64,000 nucleotides of DNA from Timonella corticicola (GTDB taxonomy: Bacteria > Actinomycetota > Actinomycetes > Actinomycetales > Cellulomonadaceae): assembly GCF_042683685.1 (NCBI RefSeq), contig NZ_JBHUOP010000004.1, positions 124,001-188,000 of the forward strand, given 5' to 3'. The position numbers and the translations under genes are program-made. Positions 51,992 through 60,245 of the stretch are shown piece by piece. Under the pieces are notes generated by a model. The model worked only from the letters and a program-made list of their open reading frames with translations. It was not told the origin of the DNA and made no database searches. Positions within the stretch are counted from its first letter, which is position 1; each line of letters opens with the position of its first letter.

Positions 51992-53794
51992 CTAGAGGCC
52001 CAGGGCAGCCTTCATGTCGAGGCGTACCTGCTCCATGCGAGCCCGAGCTGCAGCACGAGCAACGGTGAGGTCGTCAAAGGAAGCATCGGAGGCAACGTTC
52101 TCAATGACCTCCATGTAGCACTTCACCTTTGGCTCCGTACCGGAAGGACGCACGATGACGCGTGTTCCATCCTCAGCGAGCAGGAGCAGCCCATCGGTTG
52201 GCGGCAGGCCGTCGTAACCGTCGGCAAGATCGGCTACCTGGGCCACTGTTGAGCCAGCCAAGGTTGCCGGTGGCGCAGAGCGCAGCGTGGCCATGGTCGC
52301 TGGGATGCGGGACAGGTCTGAGAATCGGGCCGAGAGTTGGTCGGTCAGGTACAGTCCGTGTTCGCGGGCCAGGTCATCGAGGTAGTCGATGATCGTGCGT
52401 CCCTGAGACTTGAGGAGCGCGGCGAGTTCGGCGAGCAGCAATGCCGCGGAGATGCCGTCTTTGTCGCGTACCAGGTTTGGGGCAACGCAGTAGCCGAGTG
52501 CTTCCTCGTATCCAAACAGGAGCTGCGGGGCGCGTGCGATCCACTTGAACCCGGTCAGGGTGTTCGAGTGGTTCAGCCCGTGTGCGGAGGCGATCTTGCC
52601 GAGCAGTCGGGAAGAGACAATCGAGTTCGCAAGCCGTAGCCTACCCTCATGGCACCCAGAGTCAACGTAGCGTGAGGCCACGAAGTTTCCGAGCAGTGAG
52701 CCAACCTCGTCACCGTGCAGCATGCGCCAGCCAGCGGCGGCAGGATTGTCGGACGGAACGTCCTGGAACGCGGCGGCAACGCGTGGGTCCTTAACGGCTG
52801 CGGCGCACCGGTCGGTGTCCGGGTCGTTGGCGATCACGATGTCTGCGTCGTTCTTGAACGCGTACTCAAGCGACAGATCGATAGCGCCGGGTTCTTCCGG
52901 GTTGGGGAAGGTGACCGTTGGGAAGTCTGGGTCTGGCACATACTGTTCGGCCACGGGAATGAGCCGCTCGAAACCCGCCTCGGACAGGACTCGTTCGACA
53001 ACCTTTCCACCAACACCGTGCAGTGGCGTTAACACTGCGGTGAGGTCGCGTGGACCATCTGACTTCAACCCAACTACCGCGTCCACGTATGACGTGACCG
53101 CATCGTCGTTAAGCGTGATCCAACCCGACGGAGCCTGCAAGGTCTGCGCAACCGATGGGACAGCCGCGATTTTCGCGGCGATCTGGCCGTCGTAGGGTGG
53201 CACGATCTGTGCGCCCTGGCCGTCACCGGTGACCACGCGGCCACCGAGGTACACCTTGTAGCCATTGTCCTGCGGCGGGTTGTGCGATGCGGTGACAACG
53301 ATGCCGGCGTCCGTGTTCAGACGGCGCATCGTGTAGGCGAGGACTGGGGTGGATAGCGCGCTGGGCAGGAGGTAGACCTCGCAGCCAGCGGCCGTCAGCA
53401 CCGCGGCGGAATCGAGCGCGAAAGCCTGCGAGAAGTGTCGGGCGTCGTAGCCGATCGCCACAGTCGGGGTTTCGCCGGGCAGGGATTCCTTGAGGAATGC
53501 GCCCAAACCAGCCGCCGCACGGATGACAACAGAACGGTTCATCCGGTTTGGTCCAGCCTCAATGCGTCCGCGCAACCCCGCGGTGCCGAACTGGAGGATT
53601 CCGTTGAACCGGTCGCGCAAATCCGTTAGGGCAGCGCCCGCGCGACCGTGGGCTTCGGCGTCATCCGAGTCGGTTTCGATGGTGTCGAGCAGTTCGGTCA
53701 ACTCAGCCCGAGTGATTGGTTCTGGGTCGTCGGCGATCCAGTCGCGGGCCTGCTGCAGGAGCAGTTGATCTGCTTCGGTAAGTTCGAGGCTCAT
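51992..53794 (-). CDS. Phospho-sugar mutase (phosphomannomutase/phosphoglucomutase family)
   Basis: Interconverts hexose 1- and 6-phosphates, and related enzymes also act on pentose phosphates. The phosphoserine loop is VVTASHNPPQDNGYK (about residue 145), the magnesium loop NDPDTDRCA (about 305), and the C-terminal phosphate-binding motif VRPSGTEPKVK. ATG 53794 is used; the frame to 53911 runs into the purine phosphorylase gene. 600 residues. It follows pnp by 4 nt and corresponds to the mycobacterial deoD-pmmB order, which suggests that it may process ribose 1-phosphate or supply mannose 1-phosphate to ManC. Confidence 0.9.
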   Translation of the reverse strand: MSLELTEADQLLLQQARDWIADDPEPITRAELTELLDTIETDSDDAEAHGRAGAALTDLRDRFNGILQFGTAGLRGRIEAGPNRMNRSVVIRAAAGLGAFLKESLPGETPTVAIGYDARHFSQAFALDSAAVLTAAGCEVYLLPSALSTPVLAYTMRRLNTDAGIVVTASHNPPQDNGYKVYLGGRVVTGDGQGAQIVPPYDGQIAAKIAAVPSVAQTLQAPSGWITLNDDAVTSYVDAVVGLKSDGPRDLTAVLTPLHGVGGKVVERVLSEAGFERLIPVAEQYVPDPDFPTVTFPNPEEPGAIDLSLEYAFKNDADIVIANDPDTDRCAAAVKDPRVAAAFQDVPSDNPAAAGWRMLHGDEVGSLLGNFVASRYVDSGCHEGRLRLANSIVSSRLLGKIASAHGLNHSNTLTGFKWIARAPQLLFGYEEALGYCVAPNLVRDKDGISAALLLAELAALLKSQGRTIIDYLDDLAREHGLYLTDQLSARFSDLSRIPATMATLRSAPPATLAGSTVAQVADLADGYDGLPPTDGLLLLAEDGTRVIVRPSGTEPKVKCYMEVIENVASDASFDDLTVARAAARARMEQVRLDMKAALGL

Positions 53795-53798
53795 ACGA

Positions 53799-54638
53799 TC
53801 AGAGCTTCTTCGCGATGTCGGCGAGCAGGGCGCTGATGCGTGGGCCGGCAGCCTGACCCGCCTCAATGACCTCCTGGTGCGAGAGCGCAATCGGACTGAT
53901 ACCTGCAGCAAGGTTGGTCACGAGCGAGATCCCCAGAATTTCCATGCCGACCTGACGTGCTGCGATAGCCTCAAGGGTGGTGGACATACCCACGAGGTCC
54001 GCGCCGAGAACGCCAGCCATCTTGACCTCTGCTGGTGTCTCGTAGTGCGGGCCGCGGAACTGTGCGTACACGCCCTCGTCGAGGCTCGAGTCGATCGTGC
54101 GCGCCACCTCACGCAGGCGTGAGGAGTACAGGTCCGTGAGGTCCACGAAGTTCGCGCCCTCGATTGGCGACGCTGCGGTGAGGTTGATGTGGTCCGCGAT
54201 CAGAACCGGGGTGCCTGGTTTCCAGTTCGGGTTCAGGCCGCCACAGCCGTTGGTGAGGATGACCGTCTTGCAGCCTGCGGCTGCCGCGGTGCGCATGCCG
54301 TGCGCAACCTTGCGCACGCCCTTGCCCTCGTAGAAGTGGGTGCGAGAACCGAGCACCAGCGCAGTCTTACCGGAGTCTGAGATGCGGATCGAGCGGATCG
54401 TTGCGACGTGGCCGTGTACTGCGGGTGCCGAGAAGCCGGGAACCTCGTGGCTTGGGATCTCTGCGATGGTCTCGCCGAGAAGTTCGGCAGCACCGCCCCA
54501 GCCTGAGCCGAGAACGAGTGCGATGTCGTGGCTTTCAACGCCTGTTACTTGTGCGATGTAAGCGGCTGCTTCGGCTGCGATGTCGAAGGGGTCGACGTTT
54601 GAGAGCGTGTCGTCAGGTGTAAACGAAGATGAAGTCAT
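53799..54638 (-). CDS. punA: Purine nucleoside phosphorylase (PunA/DeoD, trimeric type)
   Basis: Phosphorolysis of purine nucleosides to base and (deoxy)ribose 1-phosphate. The trimeric-class motifs are visible: VLGSGWGGAAELLGE (about residue 42), SRTHFYEGKG, LTNGCGGLNPNW, GPHYETPAEV and GMSTTLEAIAARQ. 279 residues. A TAATCT hexamer sits 6 nt before ATG 54638, and a perfect 13-bp palindrome overlaps it. Divergent from lpdA. Confidence 0.94.
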   Translation of the reverse strand: MTSSSFTPDDTLSNVDPFDIAAEAAAYIAQVTGVESHDIALVLGSGWGGAAELLGETIAEIPSHEVPGFSAPAVHGHVATIRSIRISDSGKTALVLGSRTHFYEGKGVRKVAHGMRTAAAAGCKTVILTNGCGGLNPNWKPGTPVLIADHINLTAASPIEGANFVDLTDLYSSRLREVARTIDSSLDEGVYAQFRGPHYETPAEVKMAGVLGADLVGMSTTLEAIAARQVGMEILGISLVTNLAAGISPIALSHQEVIEAGQAAGPRISALLADIAKKL

Positions 54639-54642
54639 GCTC

Positions 54643-54655
54643 CGAGATTATCTCG
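54643..54655. promoter_or_regulatory. Perfect palindrome over the pnp promoter
   Basis: CGAGAT-T-ATCTCG is a 13-bp perfect inverted repeat. It overlaps the putative -10 TAATCT (minus strand, 54645-54650) of pnp, where a bound repressor would block transcription. A nucleoside- or base-responsive regulator is a plausible guess. Confidence 0.45.
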
Positions 54656-54775
54656 ATTAAGCGTTTGACGCGACACTGGAACGCCTCCACTCAAGAAACT
54701 GAAACACTAACCGTCACAGTGTGAATAGAAAATGCTCAAGATTAAGGACAAACGGCCTAAAGTCCTACCTGCTGC

Positions 54776-54781
54776 CATAAT
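54776..54781 (+). promoter_or_regulatory. Putative -10 of leaderless lpdA transcript
   Basis: CATAAT lies exactly 6 nt before GTG 54788; no ribosome binding site. Confidence 0.5.
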
Positions 54782-54787
54782 TGAGCC

Positions 54788-56251
54788 GTGACTACATCCC
54801 CCAATCCACTCGTCGCTACCCACCGCCCAAAAATCGCCATTCTCGGAGGCGGACCAGGCGGTTACGAAGCAGCCCTCGTCGCTGCGCGTCTCGGAGCAGA
54901 CGTCACCATCATCGAACGCCGCGGACTGGGCGGATCAACCGTCCTCACCGACGTCGTCCCCTCCAAAACCCTCATCGCCACAGCCGAATGGATGACCCTG
55001 GGCGGCAATGCAGCCGAACTCGGTATCCGCATCAATGACGAATCCGGCAACACCTCCCACACCATCACCGCGGACCTCGGCGCGATCAATCAACGTATTC
55101 GGGCGCTCGCGGCCACTCAGTCCGCTGACATCGAACACCGCATCCGGCAGGCCGGAATCCAGGTTATTCAAGGTCGCGGAAAACTCTTGACCGACCGCAG
55201 CGTTGCGGTGAGCGAGATTATCGACGAGTCGGGTGCCTCCCAGCCCGACCTCACCTTGGAAGCCGACGCGATTTTGGTGTCCGTCGGCGCCACGCCTCGT
55301 GTCCTGCCGGACGCTCAGCCAGATGGCCGCCGCATCCTGACCTGGACCCAGCTCTACAACCTCACTGAACTGCCGCAGCACCTCATCGTGGTGGGCTCGG
55401 GTGTGACCGGTGCTGAGTTCGCGGGTGCCTACCACGCACTGGGTGCCGATGTGACGCTCGTGTCTTCCCGCGACCGAGTTCTTCCAGGAGAGGACGAGGA
55501 TGCAGCGAATTTGATCGAAGAGGTGTTCAAGTCTCGCGGCATGACCGTCCTGTCGAAGTCCCGTGCTCAGGCTGCGCGCGTTGTCGGTGTCGGGGACGAT
55601 GAGCACGTTGAGGTGACTCTGTCCGACGGCCAGGTCGTTACCGGAAGCCACGTGCTCATGGCCGTTGGCTCGGTTCCGAATACCCAGGACATCGGTTTGG
55701 AAGAGGTTGGCGTGGCGGTGCGTGAGTCTGGGCACATAGTCACCGACAAGGTGTCACGCACCTCGGTTCGCGGAATCTACGCCGCAGGCGACTGCACCGG
55801 GGTTTTCCCACTTGCGTCCGTTGCTGGAATGCAGGGGCGTATCGCGATGTCGCATGCGCTGGGAGACACGGTCAACCCGATCAAGTTGCGCACCGTTGCC
55901 GCGAACATCTTCACAGCCCCGGAGATCGCAAACGTTGGGTACACGCAGAAGGAACTGCTCAAACTGGACATGAAATACACGGTGACCCGCATTGAACTCA
56001 AGGGCAACGCCCGCGCAAAGATGATGGGCATCCGCGAGGGATTCGTCAAATTGTTCTCCCGCACCGAATCCGGCACGGTTGTCGGCGGCGTGATCGTGGC
56101 ACCGCGCGCATCGGAACTGATCTATCCAATCACCCTTGCCGTGCAGCACCGCCTCACCGTCGATGAGGTTGCCGGAGCGTTCACTGTTTACCCCTCACTG
56201 ACCGGGACTATCGCCGAGGCCGCGCTACAGGGACACCGCTCCATCGACTAA
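54788..56251 (+). CDS. lpdA: NAD(P)H-quinone dehydrogenase LpdA-like flavoprotein
   Basis: A 487-residue member of the pyridine nucleotide-disulfide reductase fold: FAD motif AILGGGPGGYEAALVAARLG at the N-terminus, NAD(P) motif VVGSGVTGAEFAGAY (about residue 200), GIYAAGDCTG, and the C-terminal dimerisation domain. In real lipoamide dehydrogenases the active site is C-x4-C; here the same place reads GLGGSTVLTDVVPSKTL with no cysteine, and the C-terminal histidine-glutamate pair is also lost. This matches Rv3303c LpdA, which is a quinone reductase, rather than a dihydrolipoamide enzyme. Located next to pnp and the mutase, as in mycobacteria. Confidence 0.88.
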   Translation: MTTSPNPLVATHRPKIAILGGGPGGYEAALVAARLGADVTIIERRGLGGSTVLTDVVPSKTLIATAEWMTLGGNAAELGIRINDESGNTSHTITADLGAINQRIRALAATQSADIEHRIRQAGIQVIQGRGKLLTDRSVAVSEIIDESGASQPDLTLEADAILVSVGATPRVLPDAQPDGRRILTWTQLYNLTELPQHLIVVGSGVTGAEFAGAYHALGADVTLVSSRDRVLPGEDEDAANLIEEVFKSRGMTVLSKSRAQAARVVGVGDDEHVEVTLSDGQVVTGSHVLMAVGSVPNTQDIGLEEVGVAVRESGHIVTDKVSRTSVRGIYAAGDCTGVFPLASVAGMQGRIAMSHALGDTVNPIKLRTVAANIFTAPEIANVGYTQKELLKLDMKYTVTRIELKGNARAKMMGIREGFVKLFSRTESGTVVGGVIVAPRASELIYPITLAVQHRLTVDEVAGAFTVYPSLTGTIAEAALQGHRSID

Positions 56252-56367
56252 CCCTGCGTTCACTAACAGTCTGTCGACTAAACACCTAAACCTGCACACT
56301 CAGCCACGCTGGGTGTTGCAGGTTTTTACTTATCCGTGCGCCTCGTCGCTAATAAAGTGGGTTCGCG

Positions 56368-56421
56368 GCGAGTGGGATTTAGCCCACTTGCGCAGCCGCG
56401 AGTGGGCTAAATCCCACTCGC
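56368..56421. repeat. 21-bp perfect inverted repeat downstream of lpdA
   Basis: Arms GCGAGTGGGATTTAGCCCACT (56368-56388, 21 bp) and their exact complement 56401-56421 around a 12-nt loop. The arm contains its own internal GTGGG/CCCAC pairing. It precedes the terminator at 56435-56486 between convergent genes. Confidence 0.7.
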
Positions 56422-56434
56422 GCGGTCAGTGCAG

Positions 56435-56486
56435 AGAAAGGCACCGCACTCTGCCCAGCCGAGATTGGGGAGTGCGGTGCCTTTCT
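56435..56486. terminator. Bidirectional terminator between lpdA and the phosphatase gene
   Basis: Perfect 17-bp stem (56435-56451 with 56470-56486), 18-nt loop; both arms end in the AGAAAGG/CCTTTCT type tract. Confidence 0.85.
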
Positions 56487-56516
56487 AGCAGACCCTTGGG
56501 TCAGTAGGGGAGCGGG

Positions 56517-58970
56517 TTACTTCTTCCACGGACCCCACTGCGATGCGCCAGGAGCCTCACCGCGAGTCCACCATGACGCCGTGTAGGTCTCTCCATCGAA
56601 GAGTACCTGGTCACCTGCCTGGTAGATCGTTGAAGCGTGCCATTCCTGCACCTCGGCAGGATCAACACCACAGGTGGTCAGAGCAGACCACGGGCCATAG
56701 GCCTCACCGGGAACGGTACCGTGTGCGTACCACTGGGCCTCGAAGATCTGGCCGTCAACGAACACCAGATCACCGGACTGATATACCTTGTCTGCGTCCC
56801 ATGCGGTTGCGGGCGCGTTCGGGGTGGTTTCGCACACCGTGATCGGGTCAATATCAGGCCCAGGAATCTCCACGCCGTCCTCGGTCACATACTTCGTACC
56901 GTCGTCGTACTTGGTGATCGTGAACGAGTCGTACAGATCGCCGGGCTTCTTGTCGGTGTTGGCGATCGAGGTCACCTCAACGAGGTACGACTCGTAGCGG
57001 ATCGTGTCTTCGTCCACGGTGATGACCTGGTACGTGGTCACACCCTGGCCCCGCAGAACCTGGGTCGCGTTGTTGTTGGTCCACACGTTGCGGGCATCGG
57101 TCTCCAGGTTGTAGTGCTTGGCACCCGAATTCGATACCGCGTAGACCGGGCCGGTGGTCATTCCGTCAACCTCGGTCTTGTCGTCGTTGTTGAACCCACG
57201 GCCATAGGTGTGGTCATGGCCCATCTGAACCAGGTCGATGTTGTGCTTCTGGAAGATGGGAACCCACTTCTCGCGCAGAACCGGCTCGTTACGTCCCGAA
57301 GAGGTCGAGTACACCGGCTGGTGGAAGGTCACAACGTTCCACTTCTGTGGGCTGGTCTCCAGAACGTGATCGAGCCACGCTGCCTGGTAGTCGATCCACA
57401 GGTTGGCCACCGAGTTCGAAGGGCATTCGGAGCCGGAGCAGGAAGGCAACACGTCAGGACGCAGGAACGTGGTGTCGCGGGTTGCATTCAAGGTGATGAA
57501 ACGGATGTTGCTGTAGTCCGCGAAGTACACGGTCTCCCGGGCGAACTGCTCCCACCAGTCAAAGTATGCACGGTACTGGCGGGCCACGTCCGAGTCGCCT
57601 TCCGCACGCTTGGCCAGATCCCCAATCGTCTCGTTGGTAGGGCCATTGGCCTGATACTCGAAATGAGCCTTCCAGTTCTGCATGAGCCTGTCGCCGGAGT
57701 ACTCGTGGTTACCCGGTGCCGCGAACACGTTGGTGGTTGTAGCGGAGTTCTCCATTCCCTTGAACCAGTTCTTCCACTGGGTGTCGTTCGAGGCGACATC
57801 GATCAGGTCACCTGCGTGTACGGAACCAATGTGCTTGCCAGCCCTCTCCTCGGCTGCCGCGACGACGCGTGGCCAGGTTGAGTCCAAGCCGATCTGTGCG
57901 TCACCGTAGTAGAGGTACTTGAACTTGGAAACGTTTGGGTCATCAGTGGTGAACTCGTACCACTCGCTCCAGCCGCCTTCGGTTCCGACCCGATAGGTGT
58001 AGGTGGTGCCAGGCTTGAGGCCGGTGACAGTCGCCGAGAAGTGGTGCTCAGGGAGAGTCGTGTTCTTACCCACGTTGTAGGCTTCCACAACGCGGATGTC
58101 ACTCTCGGTGCCGGCCGATGGACGGATCTGAACCTCACCTGTCGTGTGCTCGGCGCTGCCCGTAAGCCAGGTGAACGACTGCTCGGTCTTCATATCACCG
58201 TGTGGAGTCAGGATTACGCGCGTTGGTGCCAGGTTTTCTACTGGAGTCTCGCCAGCGGTCTGACCGGTAAGCTTCCATTCGCCAGCATCGAAGTAGATGT
58301 CTGAGGACGACTCCCGGTCCTGGTAGAGAGCAATCGCAACGGTGTTCGCGCCGTCGTTGAGGGTGGCTCCTGGAACAGAGAATTCACGCTTGACTGGAGA
58401 GCCGGCGGAGTCGCCGGCATATTCAAGGTTGGTGGTGCCGGTGACGCGCGCGTCCTTGTAACCTGCGACTTTCTCGCCGTTGATCCACACTATGAGTGCG
58501 TCGTCGAAGACGAGTTCTCCGGTCAGTGCCTCAACCTGCTCTGCGACCCCTGCTTCAAGGTCGAAGGTGGTGCGGAAGAAGTACGTCGGAACTGCTGGGC
58601 GAGCCTGACCGTCAATGTAGTGGTTCAGGAGGTTCTTCGGCAGATATCCGCTGACACTCTGGAGTTTTCCGTCCTTGGCTCCAAAACTACCGGAGGCTGT
58701 CTTCCACGCCGAGTCATCGAACTCGGGCTTCGTCCACACGCGGATGTCCTCGTGCCCCTGTGCCGGATCACTGTTGTCGTCGAGGTATTTCCATTCGGTG
58801 TCGGCGGTAATTACGGGCGAGCTCGGCACCCGTACATCTGTCTGATCAGGCTGCTGTGGTGCAGCGGTTGCGCCGGGCAAAACGATAAGGCTACCCAGCA
58901 TCGCAAGGATGACTGTGCCTACCGCAATCTGCCCGCGGCGAGCGTCACGTATTTTCATGACAGCATTCAC
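56517..58970 (-). CDS. Secreted purple acid phosphatase-like enzyme with two chitin-binding-type modules
   Basis: An 817-residue exported protein. A signal peptide (about residues 1-37, ending GATAAP) is followed by a galactose-binding-like beta domain (about 55-235, FDDSAWK, VWINGEKV), the fibronectin-like N-terminal domain of purple acid phosphatases (about 250-345) and a metallophosphoesterase domain with metal motifs YGDAQIG, GDLIDVA, PGNHEYSG, VTFHQPVY and GHDHTYGR. Two CBM5/12-like repeats end the protein, each with the W-x-y pattern (AWDADKVYQSGDLVFVDG, EWHASTIYQAGDQVLFDG, both ending YGPW/WGPW). It probably releases phosphate from organic esters while attached to chitin or a similar polymer. 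The start may be GTG 58970 or ATG 58958. Confidence 0.88.
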   Translation of the reverse strand: MNAVMKIRDARRGQIAVGTVILAMLGSLIVLPGATAAPQQPDQTDVRVPSSPVITADTEWKYLDDNSDPAQGHEDIRVWTKPEFDDSAWKTASGSFGAKDGKLQSVSGYLPKNLLNHYIDGQARPAVPTYFFRTTFDLEAGVAEQVEALTGELVFDDALIVWINGEKVAGYKDARVTGTTNLEYAGDSAGSPVKREFSVPGATLNDGANTVAIALYQDRESSSDIYFDAGEWKLTGQTAGETPVENLAPTRVILTPHGDMKTEQSFTWLTGSAEHTTGEVQIRPSAGTESDIRVVEAYNVGKNTTLPEHHFSATVTGLKPGTTYTYRVGTEGGWSEWYEFTTDDPNVSKFKYLYYGDAQIGLDSTWPRVVAAAEERAGKHIGSVHAGDLIDVASNDTQWKNWFKGMENSATTTNVFAAPGNHEYSGDRLMQNWKAHFEYQANGPTNETIGDLAKRAEGDSDVARQYRAYFDWWEQFARETVYFADYSNIRFITLNATRDTTFLRPDVLPSCSGSECPSNSVANLWIDYQAAWLDHVLETSPQKWNVVTFHQPVYSTSSGRNEPVLREKWVPIFQKHNIDLVQMGHDHTYGRGFNNDDKTEVDGMTTGPVYAVSNSGAKHYNLETDARNVWTNNNATQVLRGQGVTTYQVITVDEDTIRYESYLVEVTSIANTDKKPGDLYDSFTITKYDDGTKYVTEDGVEIPGPDIDPITVCETTPNAPATAWDADKVYQSGDLVFVDGQIFEAQWYAHGTVPGEAYGPWSALTTCGVDPAEVQEWHASTIYQAGDQVLFDGETYTASWWTRGEAPGASQWGPWKK

Positions 58971-59188
58971 GCTCCATTGGTATCGAGGGTTTGTCTTGGC
59001 TCATTAGTCCTGCCTGCGAGCCAGGAGCAGTTCAGCAACCCATCGTGTACTTGATGACACAAGGCGATAGACGGTGGGTGAATTTCAGGTCAATACGGGT
59101 GATCTTTGGATTTTTTCCTAAAGTTCTGCGTTTAACTGCCGCCGCATTCCAGGAATGCTGGACAAGGCGCTCGCAGTGGTGGACGCTG
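58971..59188. promoter_or_regulatory. Upstream region of the phosphatase gene with a 15-bp palindrome
   Basis: GCATTCC-A-GGAATGC (59144-59158) is a perfect 7-bp inverted repeat around one A. TTCACC on the minus strand near 59076 resembles one half of an actinobacterial PHO box, but the second half is not convincing. No coding frame is credible. Confidence 0.3.
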
Positions 59189-59929
59189 TCACTGTGATGA
59201 GATGTGAAGATCGGTATTCGTTCTCGTGACGGCGAAAGATGGCGGGCTAATCGGGGACAAACTGTCGTCGTGTACGAGAGCCTCTAGCCGCTGTATCGCT
59301 TGTCGGGGATTCTCGAACGGTAGGTCTTGAGAGACCTGGGTTAAATCCAGATCCCACCAACGTAAGGCAAGCAGTCGTCTTGTGAGGTCCTGATCGAACC
59401 GTGGTCTCACCAAACGGCTGGGAACACCCGCAACGATCGTGTAGGGAGGAACGTCCCGGGTGACCACCGACCTGGCGCCGATGACTGCGCCGTCGCCAAT
59501 CGTGATGCCTTCCTTCACGAGAACCCCATCGCCGATCCATACATCGTTGCCGACGACGGTGCGTTTGACAGGGCCACGACCAGTGCGTCGCGTTGAAAGA
59601 GCAAGGTAGGACGGATACGCGTCGAATTGACGGGTGCCGTCGTACTGGAAGGGATGGATCGATAACCAGTCGGTGGGGTGTTCAACAGGAGCGATCATGA
59701 CCTTTGGGGCTATCGCGCAGTACCGCCCAATGGACACCTCTCGTAGGCTGCTTGCGGGGCCAACGTAGGTCAACATTCCCACACTGACTTCCCCGATGAT
59801 CTGCGCGTGGTTCAACGAGACGGGCGTTTCGGCTCTAAGCCGCGAGTGAGAGTCAGAGAGATCCTGGAGTCGAACTCCTCTGATTCCCAGTATCTCTAGC
59901 GCACGGGGGTCGACTGGTTGCGCGTTCAT
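59189..59929 (-). CDS. Left-handed beta-helix acetyltransferase (CatB/xenobiotic type)
   Basis: A 246-residue acyltransferase with hexapeptide repeats: IIGEVSVGMLTYVGPASSL, VSIGRYCAIAPKVMIAP, and later VVGNDVWIGDGVLVKEGITIGDGAVIGARSVVTRDVPPYTIVAGVPSRLVRPRF, the classic end of the fold (shown by its short motifs VWIGDG, IGDGAVIGA and AGVPSRLVR). Such enzymes acetylate sugars of cell-surface glycans or chloramphenicol-like drugs. GGAGG is 6 nt before ATG 59929. It lies next to a large glycosyltransferase gene on the other strand, supporting a role in surface polysaccharide modification. Confidence 0.88.
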   Translation of the reverse strand: MNAQPVDPRALEILGIRGVRLQDLSDSHSRLRAETPVSLNHAQIIGEVSVGMLTYVGPASSLREVSIGRYCAIAPKVMIAPVEHPTDWLSIHPFQYDGTRQFDAYPSYLALSTRRTGRGPVKRTVVGNDVWIGDGVLVKEGITIGDGAVIGARSVVTRDVPPYTIVAGVPSRLVRPRFDQDLTRRLLALRWWDLDLTQVSQDLPFENPRQAIQRLEALVHDDSLSPISPPSFAVTRTNTDLHISSQ

Positions 59930-60224
59930 CTCGTGCCTCCAGGGTTGAGTGTGGCAGATCGCCCGTGTAGAACGTTCCGTTACGTAAATGAAGCGCGGTC
60001 TACTCGCTCATGAATGAACTGCGTCGAACGTATGAATAGTTGCGTTGCGCTGTCGCATCGTTGGTAATTCGATTTTCATCTAAACACGCCTTGAACTGGT
60101 GTTTTACAGATATCTTGTGGTGTCTCCTCCGAAGTCTGAATTCATTTGGAATCGGACAAACTATGCAAACATGTGCGTAATGACAGGAATCCTTCGGGAC
60201 TACACGGAGGACACGAGGAAGTAA
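59930..60224. other. Divergent intergenic region before the glycosyltransferase gene
   Basis: Relatively AT-rich; no credible gene, terminator or clear promoter was seen. The long open frame of the glycosyltransferase continues back to 60146 but with no start supported by a ribosome binding site. Confidence 0.4.
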
Positions 60225-60245
60225 ATGGGGCCCGCAACGCGGTGA
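60225..60245 (+). promoter_or_regulatory. Six-codon upstream ORF coupled to the glycosyltransferase start
   Basis: ATG 60225 is preceded by GAGGAAG, the best ribosome binding site in the region, but encodes only MGPATR. Its TGA (60243-60245) overlaps GTG 60242 of the large in-frame gene as GTGA. This could couple initiation or regulate it; alternatively a single base error hides the real start. Confidence 0.4.

Noticed and set aside
54788..56251. Dihydrolipoamide dehydrogenase of pyruvate dehydrogenase
   Set aside because: The redox cysteine pair and the usual C-terminal His-Glu dyad are absent.
56637..57881. 414-residue plus-strand frame in the phosphatase gene
   Set aside because: Valine/glycine/histidine-rich antisense translation; the minus strand has metal-binding motifs and CBM repeats.
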